A DNA stretch of 64,000 nucleotides from Qipengyuania sediminis (GTDB lineage Bacteria; Pseudomonadota; Alphaproteobacteria; Sphingomonadales; Sphingomonadaceae), in contig NZ_CP037948.1 of assembly GCF_004358425.1 (NCBI RefSeq), positions 1,736,001 to 1,800,000 of the forward strand, in the 5' to 3' direction. The notes beneath the pieces were generated by a model. It searched no databases and was not told the origin of the DNA. It worked only from the letters and a program-made list of their open reading frames with translations. Below, piece after piece: positions 7,832-16,163 of this stretch; the stretch's first letter is position 1; every line of letters begins with the position of its first letter. Made by a program: the position numbers and the translations under genes.

Positions 7832-10225
7832 ATGGACGAACTGCTGGCGGACTTCGTCGCCGAAACGCGCGAGATGATGGAAGCCGTCGGCGGCGAGCTG
7901 GTGGCCTGGGAGGCCGAACCCGGCGATGCCGCGCGTCTCGATTCAATCTTCCGCTTCGTCCACACGGTGAAGGGCAATTGCGGCTTCTTCGATTTCCCGC
8001 GGCTGGAACGCCTGAGCCATGCGGCCGAGGATGCGCTCGCCGAATGCCGGGCAGGACGGCGCGAGCCCGACCGGGCGCTGGTCTCCGCGGTGCTCGCGGT
8101 GATAGATCGCATCGGCGAGATGACCAATGCGATCGAGGCGGGCGAGACGTTTCCCGAAGGCGGCGACGAGGCCCTGATCGCCGCGCTTGCTGCCAGCGCG
8201 ACGGATGAGACGATGGAGCCCGCCGCCGCCCCGGCCGCTCCGGCCGCCGCTGGCGAGGATAGCGAAGACGGGCAACGCACGCAGAAGGCTGCGCTCCAGC
8301 GCACCATCCGGCTCCCCGTCTCGCTGCTCGACGAGGTAATGAAGGGCGTCTCCGACATGGTGCTGGCAAGGAACGATCTTGCCCGCCGTTTGCGTGAATC
8401 CGGCGATCAGCCTGCGATCGACCGGCCTTTCGAGCGCCTGAGCGGCATCCTCGCCGACGTCCGCACCGCGATCACGCGGATGCGGATGCAGCGGCTTGAA
8501 ATCCTGTTCGGCTCGCTCCCTCGGCTGGTCCGCGACCTTTCGGCCGAGCTCGGCAAGCAGGTCATGGTCGATTTCGAAGGCGGCGATGTCGAACTGGACC
8601 GCGAGATGATCGAGATGGTGCGCGATCCGCTGACGCACATCATCCGCAATGCCATCGACCACGGGATCGAAGCGCCCGCCGATCGGCTGAAGGCCGGCAA
8701 GCGCGAGATCGGCCTCTTGCGCTTCACCGCGCGGCAATCCGGTAATCGCATCAGCCTCGTCGTCACCGACGATGGGCGCGGCGTCGCGGGCGAACGTCTC
8801 GCCGACAAGGCGGTCGCCGCCGGGCTTTGCAGCACCGCCGAGGCCAGCCGCATGAGCGAACGGCAACGGCTGCTGCTGATGTTCGAGCCGGGCCTGTCGA
8901 CCGCCGATGCAGTCAGCGCGGTTTCCGGGCGTGGGGTCGGCATGGATGTCGTGCGCTCCAACATCGAGAAGGTCGGCGGCTCGATCGACGTCACCAGCAA
9001 GCCCGGCGAAGGCACCTCGTTCCACCTGCAACTCCCGCTGACGCTGTCGATCATCGCGGCGCTGACTGTGGAAGTGGACGGCCAGCTCTACGCCATTCCG
9101 CGCAGCTATATCGAGGAGGTCGTCTTCGCGAGCGGTCAGGGAGTCGAGTTCGCCCGGGTAGGCGAGAGGCAGCTCATCACATTCCGCGGCCGGCGCGTCC
9201 CCTGCGTGGCGCTTGCCGACGTCCTCGGCCTCGGCGATCCGCAGGCGCATGATTGGTGCGCCCAGACGCTGGTGCTGCTGCGGCTCGCCAGCGACGAGGT
9301 CTTCGCATTGGGGGTCGACCGCGTCCACGATCACGAGGATGTGGTGGTGAAACCGATCGCGCCCGCGATCATGGATACGCGCCTATACGGCGGGACCACG
9401 CTGCTCGACGACGGGCGCCCGATCATGCTGCTCGACGTGCCGAGCATCGCCGCGCAGCGCGGGCTCAGCAGCGAGGTCAAGAACCGCGCCAGCCTGGCGG
9501 CGGCGAACGCGGCAAGCGACGACGCGTCGATCGCGGTGCCGGTAATGATGTTCCTTGGTCTCGATGGCCGCAAGCGCGCCATTCGGCTTGAAACCGTGCG
9601 TCGGATCGACACCGTCGATACCGCCGCTATCGACATCGACGGCGCGCGCGCGCAGGTGGTCGTCGGCGGGGAAGTGCTGACGCTGGTGGGCCATCATGCG
9701 GGCGCTCTACCTGAAGGACGCTGCCGCTTGCTCCGGCTTTCGGACGGGGAATGCGAGCTTGCCCATATCGTCCGGGAAGTGGTCGACGCGGCCGCGATGA
9801 CCGGCGAGCTGGTGCCGGTGTCGGACGACCCGACGCTGGAAGGGGTGACGCTGATCGGCGGCGAGCTCGTGCCCGTGCTCGACACGCATCACCTCTTCGC
9901 GCAGAGTTCCGTGCCGCCGCGTGACGGGCCAGCGCCCACCTGCCGTCTCCCGAGCGGCAGCGAATGGGCGCGCACCATCCTCCAGCCGCTGGTGCGCGCG
10001 GCGGGCTACGCAATCGCCCCCGACGAAGTAGCGGACGCAGATGTTGCGATCCTCTTTACCGACGAGCCGGAACCCGTGGGCGGGGCGCGTGCGACCATCC
10101 GGCTGAGCGTCGACCCCGCAGACGGCACAGAAGGTGCCATCTACCGCTACGACCGCGACGCGCTGCTCCGCGCACTCCGGCAGGCAGTACGCCAATCATC
10201 GCCTGCCCAAAGGAAAGCCTCGTGA
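7832..10225 (+). CDS. cheA: Chemotaxis histidine kinase CheA
   Basis: 797 aa from the ATG at 7832, which has AGGTG six bases upstream; a GTG at 7823 is the alternative start. Order of domains: Hpt (phosphorylated His about residue 44 in FVHTVKGNCGFF), a Pro/Ala linker, the dimerisation helix, the HATPase (RNAIDHGIE, DDGRG, GRGVGMDVV), and CheW-like domain 1 (about 400-530). A second, diverged CheW-like segment follows (about 560-690). A C-terminal stretch (SEWARTILQPLVRAAGYAIA) looks like a receiver domain that has lost its aspartates. CheA phosphorylates CheY and CheB in response to receptor arrays. It is first in the che operon and overlaps cheW by GTGA. Confidence 0.95.
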   Translation: MDELLADFVAETREMMEAVGGELVAWEAEPGDAARLDSIFRFVHTVKGNCGFFDFPRLERLSHAAEDALAECRAGRREPDRALVSAVLAVIDRIGEMTNAIEAGETFPEGGDEALIAALAASATDETMEPAAAPAAPAAAGEDSEDGQRTQKAALQRTIRLPVSLLDEVMKGVSDMVLARNDLARRLRESGDQPAIDRPFERLSGILADVRTAITRMRMQRLEILFGSLPRLVRDLSAELGKQVMVDFEGGDVELDREMIEMVRDPLTHIIRNAIDHGIEAPADRLKAGKREIGLLRFTARQSGNRISLVVTDDGRGVAGERLADKAVAAGLCSTAEASRMSERQRLLLMFEPGLSTADAVSAVSGRGVGMDVVRSNIEKVGGSIDVTSKPGEGTSFHLQLPLTLSIIAALTVEVDGQLYAIPRSYIEEVVFASGQGVEFARVGERQLITFRGRRVPCVALADVLGLGDPQAHDWCAQTLVLLRLASDEVFALGVDRVHDHEDVVVKPIAPAIMDTRLYGGTTLLDDGRPIMLLDVPSIAAQRGLSSEVKNRASLAAANAASDDASIAVPVMMFLGLDGRKRAIRLETVRRIDTVDTAAIDIDGARAQVVVGGEVLTLVGHHAGALPEGRCRLLRLSDGECELAHIVREVVDAAAMTGELVPVSDDPTLEGVTLIGGELVPVLDTHHLFAQSSVPPRDGPAPTCRLPSGSEWARTILQPLVRAAGYAIAPDEVADADVAILFTDEPEPVGGARATIRLSVDPADGTEGAIYRYDRDALLRALRQAVRQSSPAQRKAS

Positions 10226-10662
10226 ACCAGCTGCTCCTCTTGTGCCTCATCGCCGGGCGCCGCGCGGCGATCCCCACCGCGCGCGTGCTCTCCGTAATCG
10301 AGATCGAAGCGATCACGCCGATCCCCATGACCGCAGACTTCATCCTCGGCCTCACCGCGCTGCGCAGTCAGGCGCTCACAGTTATCGACTGCCGTGTGGC
10401 CCTGGGTTTCGATGGGACCGAAGGCGTCATCGGCCGCCGCGCCGCCGTCGTCGAGCATGAAAGCCACCGCTACGCGCTGCTGGTTGACGAAGCCTTCGAT
10501 GTCGCCGCTGCACAGTCCGATCCCGCACCAGTGCCCGGCGGCTTCGGCGCCGGCTGGCGGCAGGCGGCGACTGGTATGGTCGAGACGGAAAGCGGCCCCG
10601 CGCTGCTGATCGATGTCGAACAGCTCATCCTCGGCCCGCGGCGCATCGCCGCCGCGGCTTAA
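10222..10662 (+). CDS. cheW: Chemotaxis coupling protein CheW
   Basis: 146 aa from the GTG at 10222, which overlaps the cheA stop as GTGA; this decides the start although the frame is open upstream. The SH3-like CheW fold is recognisable from IAGRRAAIPTARVLSVIE, the ILGLTALRSQALTVIDCR segment (equivalent to 'G..NLRG..LPVIDL') and YALLVDEAFDV. It couples CheA to the methyl-accepting proteins. It is slightly shorter at its ends than E. coli CheW but complete. Confidence 0.88.
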   Translation: MNQLLLLCLIAGRRAAIPTARVLSVIEIEAITPIPMTADFILGLTALRSQALTVIDCRVALGFDGTEGVIGRRAAVVEHESHRYALLVDEAFDVAAAQSDPAPVPGGFGAGWRQAATGMVETESGPALLIDVEQLILGPRRIAAAA

Positions 10663-10729
10663 GGCAATAGTTACCGCTCTGCGGATAAGCCCTCCGCACA
10701 GCTATCAATCCCAGCAGGGGCGCGCCGCT

Positions 10730-11095
10730 ATGAAGACCTGTCTCATCGTCGACGATTCGCGGGTTATCCGCAAGGTCTCGCGGCATATCCTTGAAACGCT
10801 CGGCTTCCGGGTTGAAGAGGCCGAGAACGGCCAGCAGGGGCTGGAGCGGTGCGACACTGCCATGCCCGATGTCGTCCTGCTCGACTGGAACATGCCGGTG
10901 ATGACCGGGATCGAGTTCATCACCAAGCTTCGCCAGCGCGAAGGGGGCGATAAGCCCAAGGTTGTGTTCTGCACCACCGAGAACGACGTCGCGCATATCC
11001 GCGAAGCGATCAGCGCCGGGGCGGACGAATATGTGATGAAGCCCTTCGATCACGAAACGCTGCAGATCAAGCTTCAGCTCGTCGGCATGGCCTGA
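10730..11095 (+). CDS. cheY: Single-domain response regulator CheY
   Basis: 121 aa, a lone receiver domain. The acidic pair is D8-D9 (LIVDDSR), the phosphorylated Asp is about D52 (LLDWNMP), the switch Thr lies in FCTTEND, and the conserved Lys in VMKPFD. As CheY it would bind the flagellar motor after phosphorylation by CheA. The start at 10730 follows GCAGGGG and is preferred over upstream in-frame codons, which would run into cheW. It lies between cheW and cheB in one operon. Confidence 0.92.
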   Translation: MKTCLIVDDSRVIRKVSRHILETLGFRVEEAENGQQGLERCDTAMPDVVLLDWNMPVMTGIEFITKLRQREGGDKPKVVFCTTENDVAHIREAISAGADEYVMKPFDHETLQIKLQLVGMA

Positions 11096-11106
11096 GCGCC
11101 CTTGCC

Positions 11107-12222
11107 ATGGGAGTCGTGCTGAGAACCGACCGGGCCGTGCCCGGCCCGGGCGTGAGCCCCATCGTGGCCGCCGCGCCCGGCGCCATCCGGGTCATGGTGA
11201 TCGACGATTCGCTGACCGTTCGCACGGTCTTCAGCCGGATGATCGATCGCGAGCCCGATCTCGCCGTCGTGGCGCAGGCCCCGACGGCCGAACAGGGGCT
11301 GATGCAGCTGCGATCGGCCAAGGTCGATATCATCCTCCTCGATCTTGAAATGCCCGGCATGGGCGGGCTCGAGGCGCTGCCGCAGATCCTCGCCGCGGCT
11401 CAGGGCGCGCAGGTGCTGGTGGTCTCCGCGCTCACGACCGAAGGTGCGGAAGCCACCCTGAGCGCGCTGCAGATGGGTGCGGCCGACACCATGCTGAAGC
11501 CGCGCCCGGGTGGCTTCAACGACGATTACCGCGGCAATCTGCTGGGCAAGATCAGGGCGCTTGGCAGCAAGGCCAGGCCCCGCTCCGGCGCCCCCGCCGC
11601 CGTTCGCCCGCGCGTGATGCCGCAGGCGAAGCCGAAGCGACCCGAAGTCGTGGCGATCGGCGCTTCGACCGGCGGCATCCACGCGCTCAATCTGTTCCTT
11701 CGGCGACTGCCACCGCAGTTCGACCTGCCGATCCTCATCACGCAGCATCTCCCTGAGAACTTTATCGAGGTTTTCGCGCGGCAGATGGAGACCGCAGCCG
11801 GGCGCCCCGCCGTGCTCGCGGACGAAGGCGTTGCTGTGCTTCCCGGCCGCATCGTCATCGCGCCGGGTCACGGCCATATGATCGTGCGCCGCTCCGGCGC
11901 GAGAACCGTCACCGGCCTTGCGCATAATGCGGTGAAGAGCGGGTGCCGCCCCTCCGTCGATCCGATGTTCGCAACGCTGGCGGAAGCCTATGACGGGCAT
12001 GTCGCGGCAGTCCTGCTGTCCGGCATGGGACGCGACGGGACCGAGGGCGCGGAACGGATCGCCGCGGCGGGCGGCGGTATCTACGCACAGGACGAGGCGA
12101 GCTGCGCCGTGTGGGGGATGCCGCGCGGGGTGACCGAGATGGGCCTTGCCTGCGCCTCCGCACCGCCGGAGCGGCTGGCCGATAAGGTCATTGCCGCAGC
12201 GGGAAGCGCAGCATGGCGCTGA
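11107..12222 (+). CDS. cheB: Chemotaxis response regulator protein-glutamate methylesterase CheB
   Basis: 371 aa. The N-terminal receiver has D33-D34 (VMVIDDS) and a phosphorylation site near D79 (LLDLEMPG). A linker rich in Ala/Pro/Arg leads to the methylesterase domain with catalytic Ser in IGASTGG, His in ITQHLPENF and Asp in LLSGMGRDGTEGA, all present. CheB removes methyl groups from (and deamidates) receptors for adaptation. It overlaps cheR by 10 bp, which fits paired expression of the opposing enzymes. Confidence 0.96.
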   Translation: MGVVLRTDRAVPGPGVSPIVAAAPGAIRVMVIDDSLTVRTVFSRMIDREPDLAVVAQAPTAEQGLMQLRSAKVDIILLDLEMPGMGGLEALPQILAAAQGAQVLVVSALTTEGAEATLSALQMGAADTMLKPRPGGFNDDYRGNLLGKIRALGSKARPRSGAPAAVRPRVMPQAKPKRPEVVAIGASTGGIHALNLFLRRLPPQFDLPILITQHLPENFIEVFARQMETAAGRPAVLADEGVAVLPGRIVIAPGHGHMIVRRSGARTVTGLAHNAVKSGCRPSVDPMFATLAEAYDGHVAAVLLSGMGRDGTEGAERIAAAGGGIYAQDEASCAVWGMPRGVTEMGLACASAPPERLADKVIAAAGSAAWR

Positions 12223-13076
12223 GTGACGCTTCCCACCGGATCATTGCCGATCTGCTGGCGAGCCGGACCGGGCAGGAATTGTCCGAAAGCCGGCTGTGGC
12301 GTGTACCATCCGCCCTCTCGCCGATCTTTCGCGAGCGCGGCATCAGCAATGTCGATCAGCTGGTCTGCCTTCTCGCCGGGCCGGGCGAAAAGAAGCTCGC
12401 AGGCGAAGTCGTCGAGGCCCTGCTCAACAACGAGACCTATTTCTTCAGGGACCACGCCTATTTCGCCACTCTGGCGCACCAGGTGCTGCCCGAACTGGTG
12501 CGCGCCCGCGCCGCGACGCGCCGGCTGACGATCTGGTCGGCGGGCTGCTCGACCGGGCAAGAGGTCCTTAGCCTCGCGATGATGTTCGCCGAACAGCCCG
12601 CCCGCTGGTCCGGCTGGCATATCGACATCCTCGGCACGGACATATCGGGCAAGGCAATCGCCACGGCGAAGAGCGGGCGCTACACGCAGTTCGAGATTCA
12701 GCGCGGCATCAGCGTCGCGCAGATGCTGAACTTCTTCACCGAATGCCCTGGCGGGGGATGGCAAGCAGCGGACCGGATCCGCGGGCTCGCGCGCTATCAG
12801 CAGCACAACATCCTCGACCCCGTCCCCTCGCCCGGCCGTTTCGATCTCATCCTGTGCCGTAATGTCCTCCTCTATTTCAACATCGCCACCCGCCAGCGCG
12901 TCTTCGACCGGATGTCCGATGCGCTGGCGCCGGACGGGTGGCTGATGCTGGGGGCAGGCGAGACCGTGGCGGGGCAGACCGAACGCTTCGCCCCGGCCGC
13001 CTGCGGTTCGGCGCTCTACCGCCACGCCGACACCGCGCATGGCGCAATGCCGCAATCGCTGGCGGTAGGCTATTGA
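12213..13076 (+). CDS. cheR: Chemotaxis protein methyltransferase CheR
   Basis: 287 aa. The all-alpha N-terminal domain contains NNETYFFRD, the CheR hallmark. The SAM-binding Rossmann part has IWSAGCSTGQEVLSLAM, ILGTDISGKAIA, and FDLILCRNVLLYFN. It methylates glutamates on methyl-accepting proteins. It is last of the conserved che block; the GGDEF/EAL gene follows after about 106 bp. No cheD or cheZ is found in the locus. Confidence 0.96.
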   Translation: MALSDASHRIIADLLASRTGQELSESRLWRVPSALSPIFRERGISNVDQLVCLLAGPGEKKLAGEVVEALLNNETYFFRDHAYFATLAHQVLPELVRARAATRRLTIWSAGCSTGQEVLSLAMMFAEQPARWSGWHIDILGTDISGKAIATAKSGRYTQFEIQRGISVAQMLNFFTECPGGGWQAADRIRGLARYQQHNILDPVPSPGRFDLILCRNVLLYFNIATRQRVFDRMSDALAPDGWLMLGAGETVAGQTERFAPAACGSALYRHADTAHGAMPQSLAVGY

Positions 13077-13182
13077 TCGACGCCACCGGGCCGCTGGCCG
13101 TCAACGCCGCTTTTACCGTTCCTTAGCCACATCGGCCTATCGCCGCGCAGGTTTGCGCACACGAGCGTATAAGGGGATCGCG

Positions 13183-14727
13183 GTGGCTTTGCTCGAACAT
13201 GGCGGATTGCGGAGCCCGCGTATGATGGTGCTCGTGCCCGCGATCATCCTGACCACCATCTTCGCCGCCACCGTTACCGCCAGCATCACCATTGCCGATC
13301 GCACCGGGGCCGCGCCGCAGGCCGCCGCCGCGGGCAGCGCCTGCTTCTTCGCCGCCATAGTGCTGTTGGTGCGGCAGGGCCTGCGCCAGGTCGGCCGGCT
13401 CGAACGGCTTAACCTGACCGATGCACTGACCGGCCTGCCCAACCGCAATGCGCTTCACCAGGACTTCCGCGCGCTTGCCCGCGGCGAGGACGAGCTGGCG
13501 CTGGCGCTGGTCGATCTCGACGGCTTCATGCTGGTGAACGAGCACTACGGCCACGCCATCGGCGACCGCGCCATTCGCGAGTCGGCTGCAATCTTCGTGA
13601 CGCTCTGCGGAGAGGAGGCGACGGTCTACCGCCTCGGCGGAGACGAATTCGCTTTGCTTAAATCCGGGCCGCTCGCTGCCACGCTCCTGGAAGGCATGTG
13701 CCGCCGGATCGTCGAGCGGATGGCGCGTCCGGTTAAGGTCGACGAGCGCCGACTGATTTTGGGCGCGAGCATCGGGCTCGCCCGCCGCGCGCCGAGCGAA
13801 CACCTTTCGTCCTCGGAGCTGCTGCGCCGCGGCGATGTCGCCATGTATTCCTCCAAGCGCGGCGGCAAGGCGCGCTGCACCTGGTACAGCCCCGAATTCG
13901 ACCGCAGCCGCGAGGCGATCCGCGAGCTCGATGAGGACCTGCGCCGCGCGCTCGCCTGCGACGAGTTCCGCCTTCACTACCAACCGCTGGTCGATTGCGA
14001 GACGCGCCGCATCGTCGCGGTGGAATCGCTCATTCGCTGGGAACGGCCCGATGGCAAGCCCATCGGCCCCAATGTCTTCATCCCGGTCGCCGAGGAATCG
14101 GGCCTTATCAACCCGCTCGGCCTATGGGTCCTGCGGCGCGCCTGCCTCGATGCGCGCGCCTGGGAGGGAATCAAGCTGTCGGTCAACATCTCGGCGGCGC
14201 AGCTGCGAAATCCCGAGTTTCCGATCCAGCTCGGCCATATTCTGGAGGAAACGGGCTTCGATGCCGAACGGCTCGAGCTCGAAATCACGGAGACCTGCCT
14301 GGTCCTCGACCCGGCGATCGCGGAGCGCAGCCTGGCGGTCATTCGCGGCTTCGGGGTCAGCGTGGCGCTCGACGATTTCGGCACCGGCTATGCGAGCTTC
14401 GGCTTCCTGCGTCAGTTCCGGTTCGAAAAGCTCAAGATCGATCGCAGCCTCGTCGTGCAGGCAGGCGAGGATGCGGGCAGCCGGGCGATGATGCTCTCTT
14501 CCATCACCGTCGCGCGTGCGATGCAGATGTCCGTCACCGCGGAGGGCGTCGAGACCGAGGAACAGGCCGAGATGGTCCGCGCCGCGGGCTGCGACCAAAT
14601 CCAGGGCTGGCTCTATTTCAAGGCCATGCCCGCCGCCGAGATTGCGCAGCACCTTGGCCGTCCGGTGAGTCCGCTCGCCGTGGCGCCCCCCGGCACGCCT
14701 CCGTCGCGCCGTGTCCGCGCTGCCTGA
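13183..14727 (+). CDS. Membrane-anchored GGDEF/EAL protein (cyclic-di-GMP turnover)
   Basis: 514 aa from a GTG at 13183 with AAGGGG about seven bases upstream; a TTG at 13153 would add 10 residues. Two hydrophobic N-terminal segments precede a diguanylate cyclase domain with LTDALTGLPN and an intact GGDEF (YRLGGDEFALL). The C-terminal phosphodiesterase domain has the EAL motif as ESL (VAVESLIRW), with DDFGTGYASF, KIDRS, and AEGVETEEQ retained. The metal-binding Glu of EAL is kept, so activity is possible. Its place between cheR and a receptor gene suggests that it links motility signalling to c-di-GMP (inference). Confidence 0.93.
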   Translation: MALLEHGGLRSPRMMVLVPAIILTTIFAATVTASITIADRTGAAPQAAAAGSACFFAAIVLLVRQGLRQVGRLERLNLTDALTGLPNRNALHQDFRALARGEDELALALVDLDGFMLVNEHYGHAIGDRAIRESAAIFVTLCGEEATVYRLGGDEFALLKSGPLAATLLEGMCRRIVERMARPVKVDERRLILGASIGLARRAPSEHLSSSELLRRGDVAMYSSKRGGKARCTWYSPEFDRSREAIRELDEDLRRALACDEFRLHYQPLVDCETRRIVAVESLIRWERPDGKPIGPNVFIPVAEESGLINPLGLWVLRRACLDARAWEGIKLSVNISAAQLRNPEFPIQLGHILEETGFDAERLELEITETCLVLDPAIAERSLAVIRGFGVSVALDDFGTGYASFGFLRQFRFEKLKIDRSLVVQAGEDAGSRAMMLSSITVARAMQMSVTAEGVETEEQAEMVRAAGCDQIQGWLYFKAMPAAEIAQHLGRPVSPLAVAPPGTPPSRRVRAA

Positions 14728-14824
14728 CCGCCGCTAAGCGAACGCGGGCGGCAATTCGGGCTTAACCATATCTCAAGCAGCGGGCCCCCATGACGGGCCG
14801 ATCCGAAGGGGCGCAAAGGCGGCG

Positions 14825-16153
14825 ATGGGCATGGACCAGGATTTGAAGGCGGAGATCGAGGCCGTAGCGGTCGCGGCGGACCAGCACATGCAAGACAGCA
14901 ATGGGCTTACCCGCTGGTTCATGATGCGCCCTATCGCCGATAAGGCGAAGATCGCATCGTTCTTGTCGCTCGGCGGACTGTCGTTGGTCGCGGGGCTTGC
15001 GCTCTATGCCTTCGCCAACCCCACCAGCATCGACGTGGTCCGGCCGGTGCTGCTGGTGGCGACCGGCGTATTTCTTGCGAGCGGCCTCTGCAGCCTGCGC
15101 TTGATCCTCGCCGAAGTGGTCGTGCCTTTTCAGCATATCCTGGGAGAGATGAACCGTCTTGCCGCCGGCGCGCGCGATATCCGTATCGCTTATGTCAGCC
15201 GGCCCGACGAAATCGGAGAATTGGCGCGCACGCTCGAGGTCTTCGTGAAATCCGGCCACAAGCTCGACGAGCTATTCACCGCGCGGACGGAGGCGAACAG
15301 CCAGCGCCGGCGCGATCTGCTCGCGGTGGCGGGCAGTTTCGAGACCTCGATCGGAGAGATCGTGGGCGGGGTTGCCGCCGCCTCGAGCCAGCTCCAGGCG
15401 ACCGCCAGCGCCATGGCGAGCGCCGCGGAGCAGGCCTCTGCGCAATCGGGGCTGGTGTCTCAGTCTATGGACCGCGCTTCGGCTGGCGTTACCGCCGCGG
15501 CCGCTGCCTCCGACGAATTCGCCATGTCGATCGGCGAGATCAGCCGTCAGGCGACGAGCTCCGCCGAGCTGGCGCGCCGCGCGACCGATGCCGCGACACA
15601 TGCGGACGCCACGATTTCCGCGCTGGCGGCGAGTGCGGACCAGGTCGGCCAGATTGTCGAGCTCATCAGCTCGATCGCCCAGCGCACCAATCTCCTCGCC
15701 CTCAACGCCTCGATCGAGGCGGCGCGCGGCGGCGAGGCCGGGCGCGGCTTCGCGGTGGTGGCGAGCGAGGTCAAGGAACTGGCGACCCAGACCAGCCGCG
15801 CGACGGAGGAGATCGGCGACCAGATTCGCGCCATGCAGGAATCGACGGGTGCCAGCGTCACCGCGCTTCGCTCGATCGGCGAACAGATAAAAAGCCTCGA
15901 GACGACCGCGATCTCGATCGCCAGCGCCGTCGATCAGCAATCCGTGGCAGGCCAGGACCTCGCCCGTTCGATCGATCTTGCCGCGCGCAGTTCCGACGAG
16001 GTGGCGAGCAATATCGTCCAGGTGCGCGAGGCCTCGACCTCCACCGGCGCTGCCGCGAGCCAAGTCCTCACCAGCGCCACCGAGCTCGAAGGTCAGGCCG
16101 CAGTGCTCCGCGCCAAGGTCGGCAGCTTCCTTGCCGAGGTGCGCGCGGGGTGA
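14825..16153 (+). CDS. Methyl-accepting chemotaxis protein without periplasmic sensor domain
   Basis: 442 aa. Two closely spaced membrane helices (about residues 40-62 and 72-92) are joined by a loop of only ~10 residues, so there is no external ligand domain. A HAMP-like segment follows ([15 protein letters not shown]... [13 protein letters not shown]). The signalling coiled coil carries the highly conserved tip [18 protein letters not shown], then [16 protein letters not shown]. It probably senses a cytoplasmic, membrane or partner-protein input. It lies 97 bp after the GGDEF/EAL gene, at the end of the che cluster. Confidence 0.95.
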   Translation: MGMDQDLKAEIEAVAVAADQHMQDSNGLTRWFMMRPIADKAKIASFLSLGGLSLVAGLALYAFANPTSIDVVRPVLLVATGVFLASGLCSLRLILAEVVVPFQHILGEMNRLAAGARDIRIAYVSRPDEIGELARTLEVFVKSGHKLDELFTARTEANSQRRRDLLAVAGSFETSIGEIVGGVAAASSQLQATASAMASAAEQASAQSGLVSQSMDRASAGVTAAAAASDEFAMSIGEISRQATSSAELARRATDAATHADATISALAASADQVGQIVELISSIAQRTNLLALNASIEAARGGEAGRGFAVVASEVKELATQTSRATEEIGDQIRAMQESTGASVTALRSIGEQIKSLETTAISIASAVDQQSVAGQDLARSIDLAARSSDEVASNIVQVREASTSTGAAASQVLTSATELEGQAAVLRAKVGSFLAEVRAG

Positions 16154-16163
16154 CCTTCGGCGT

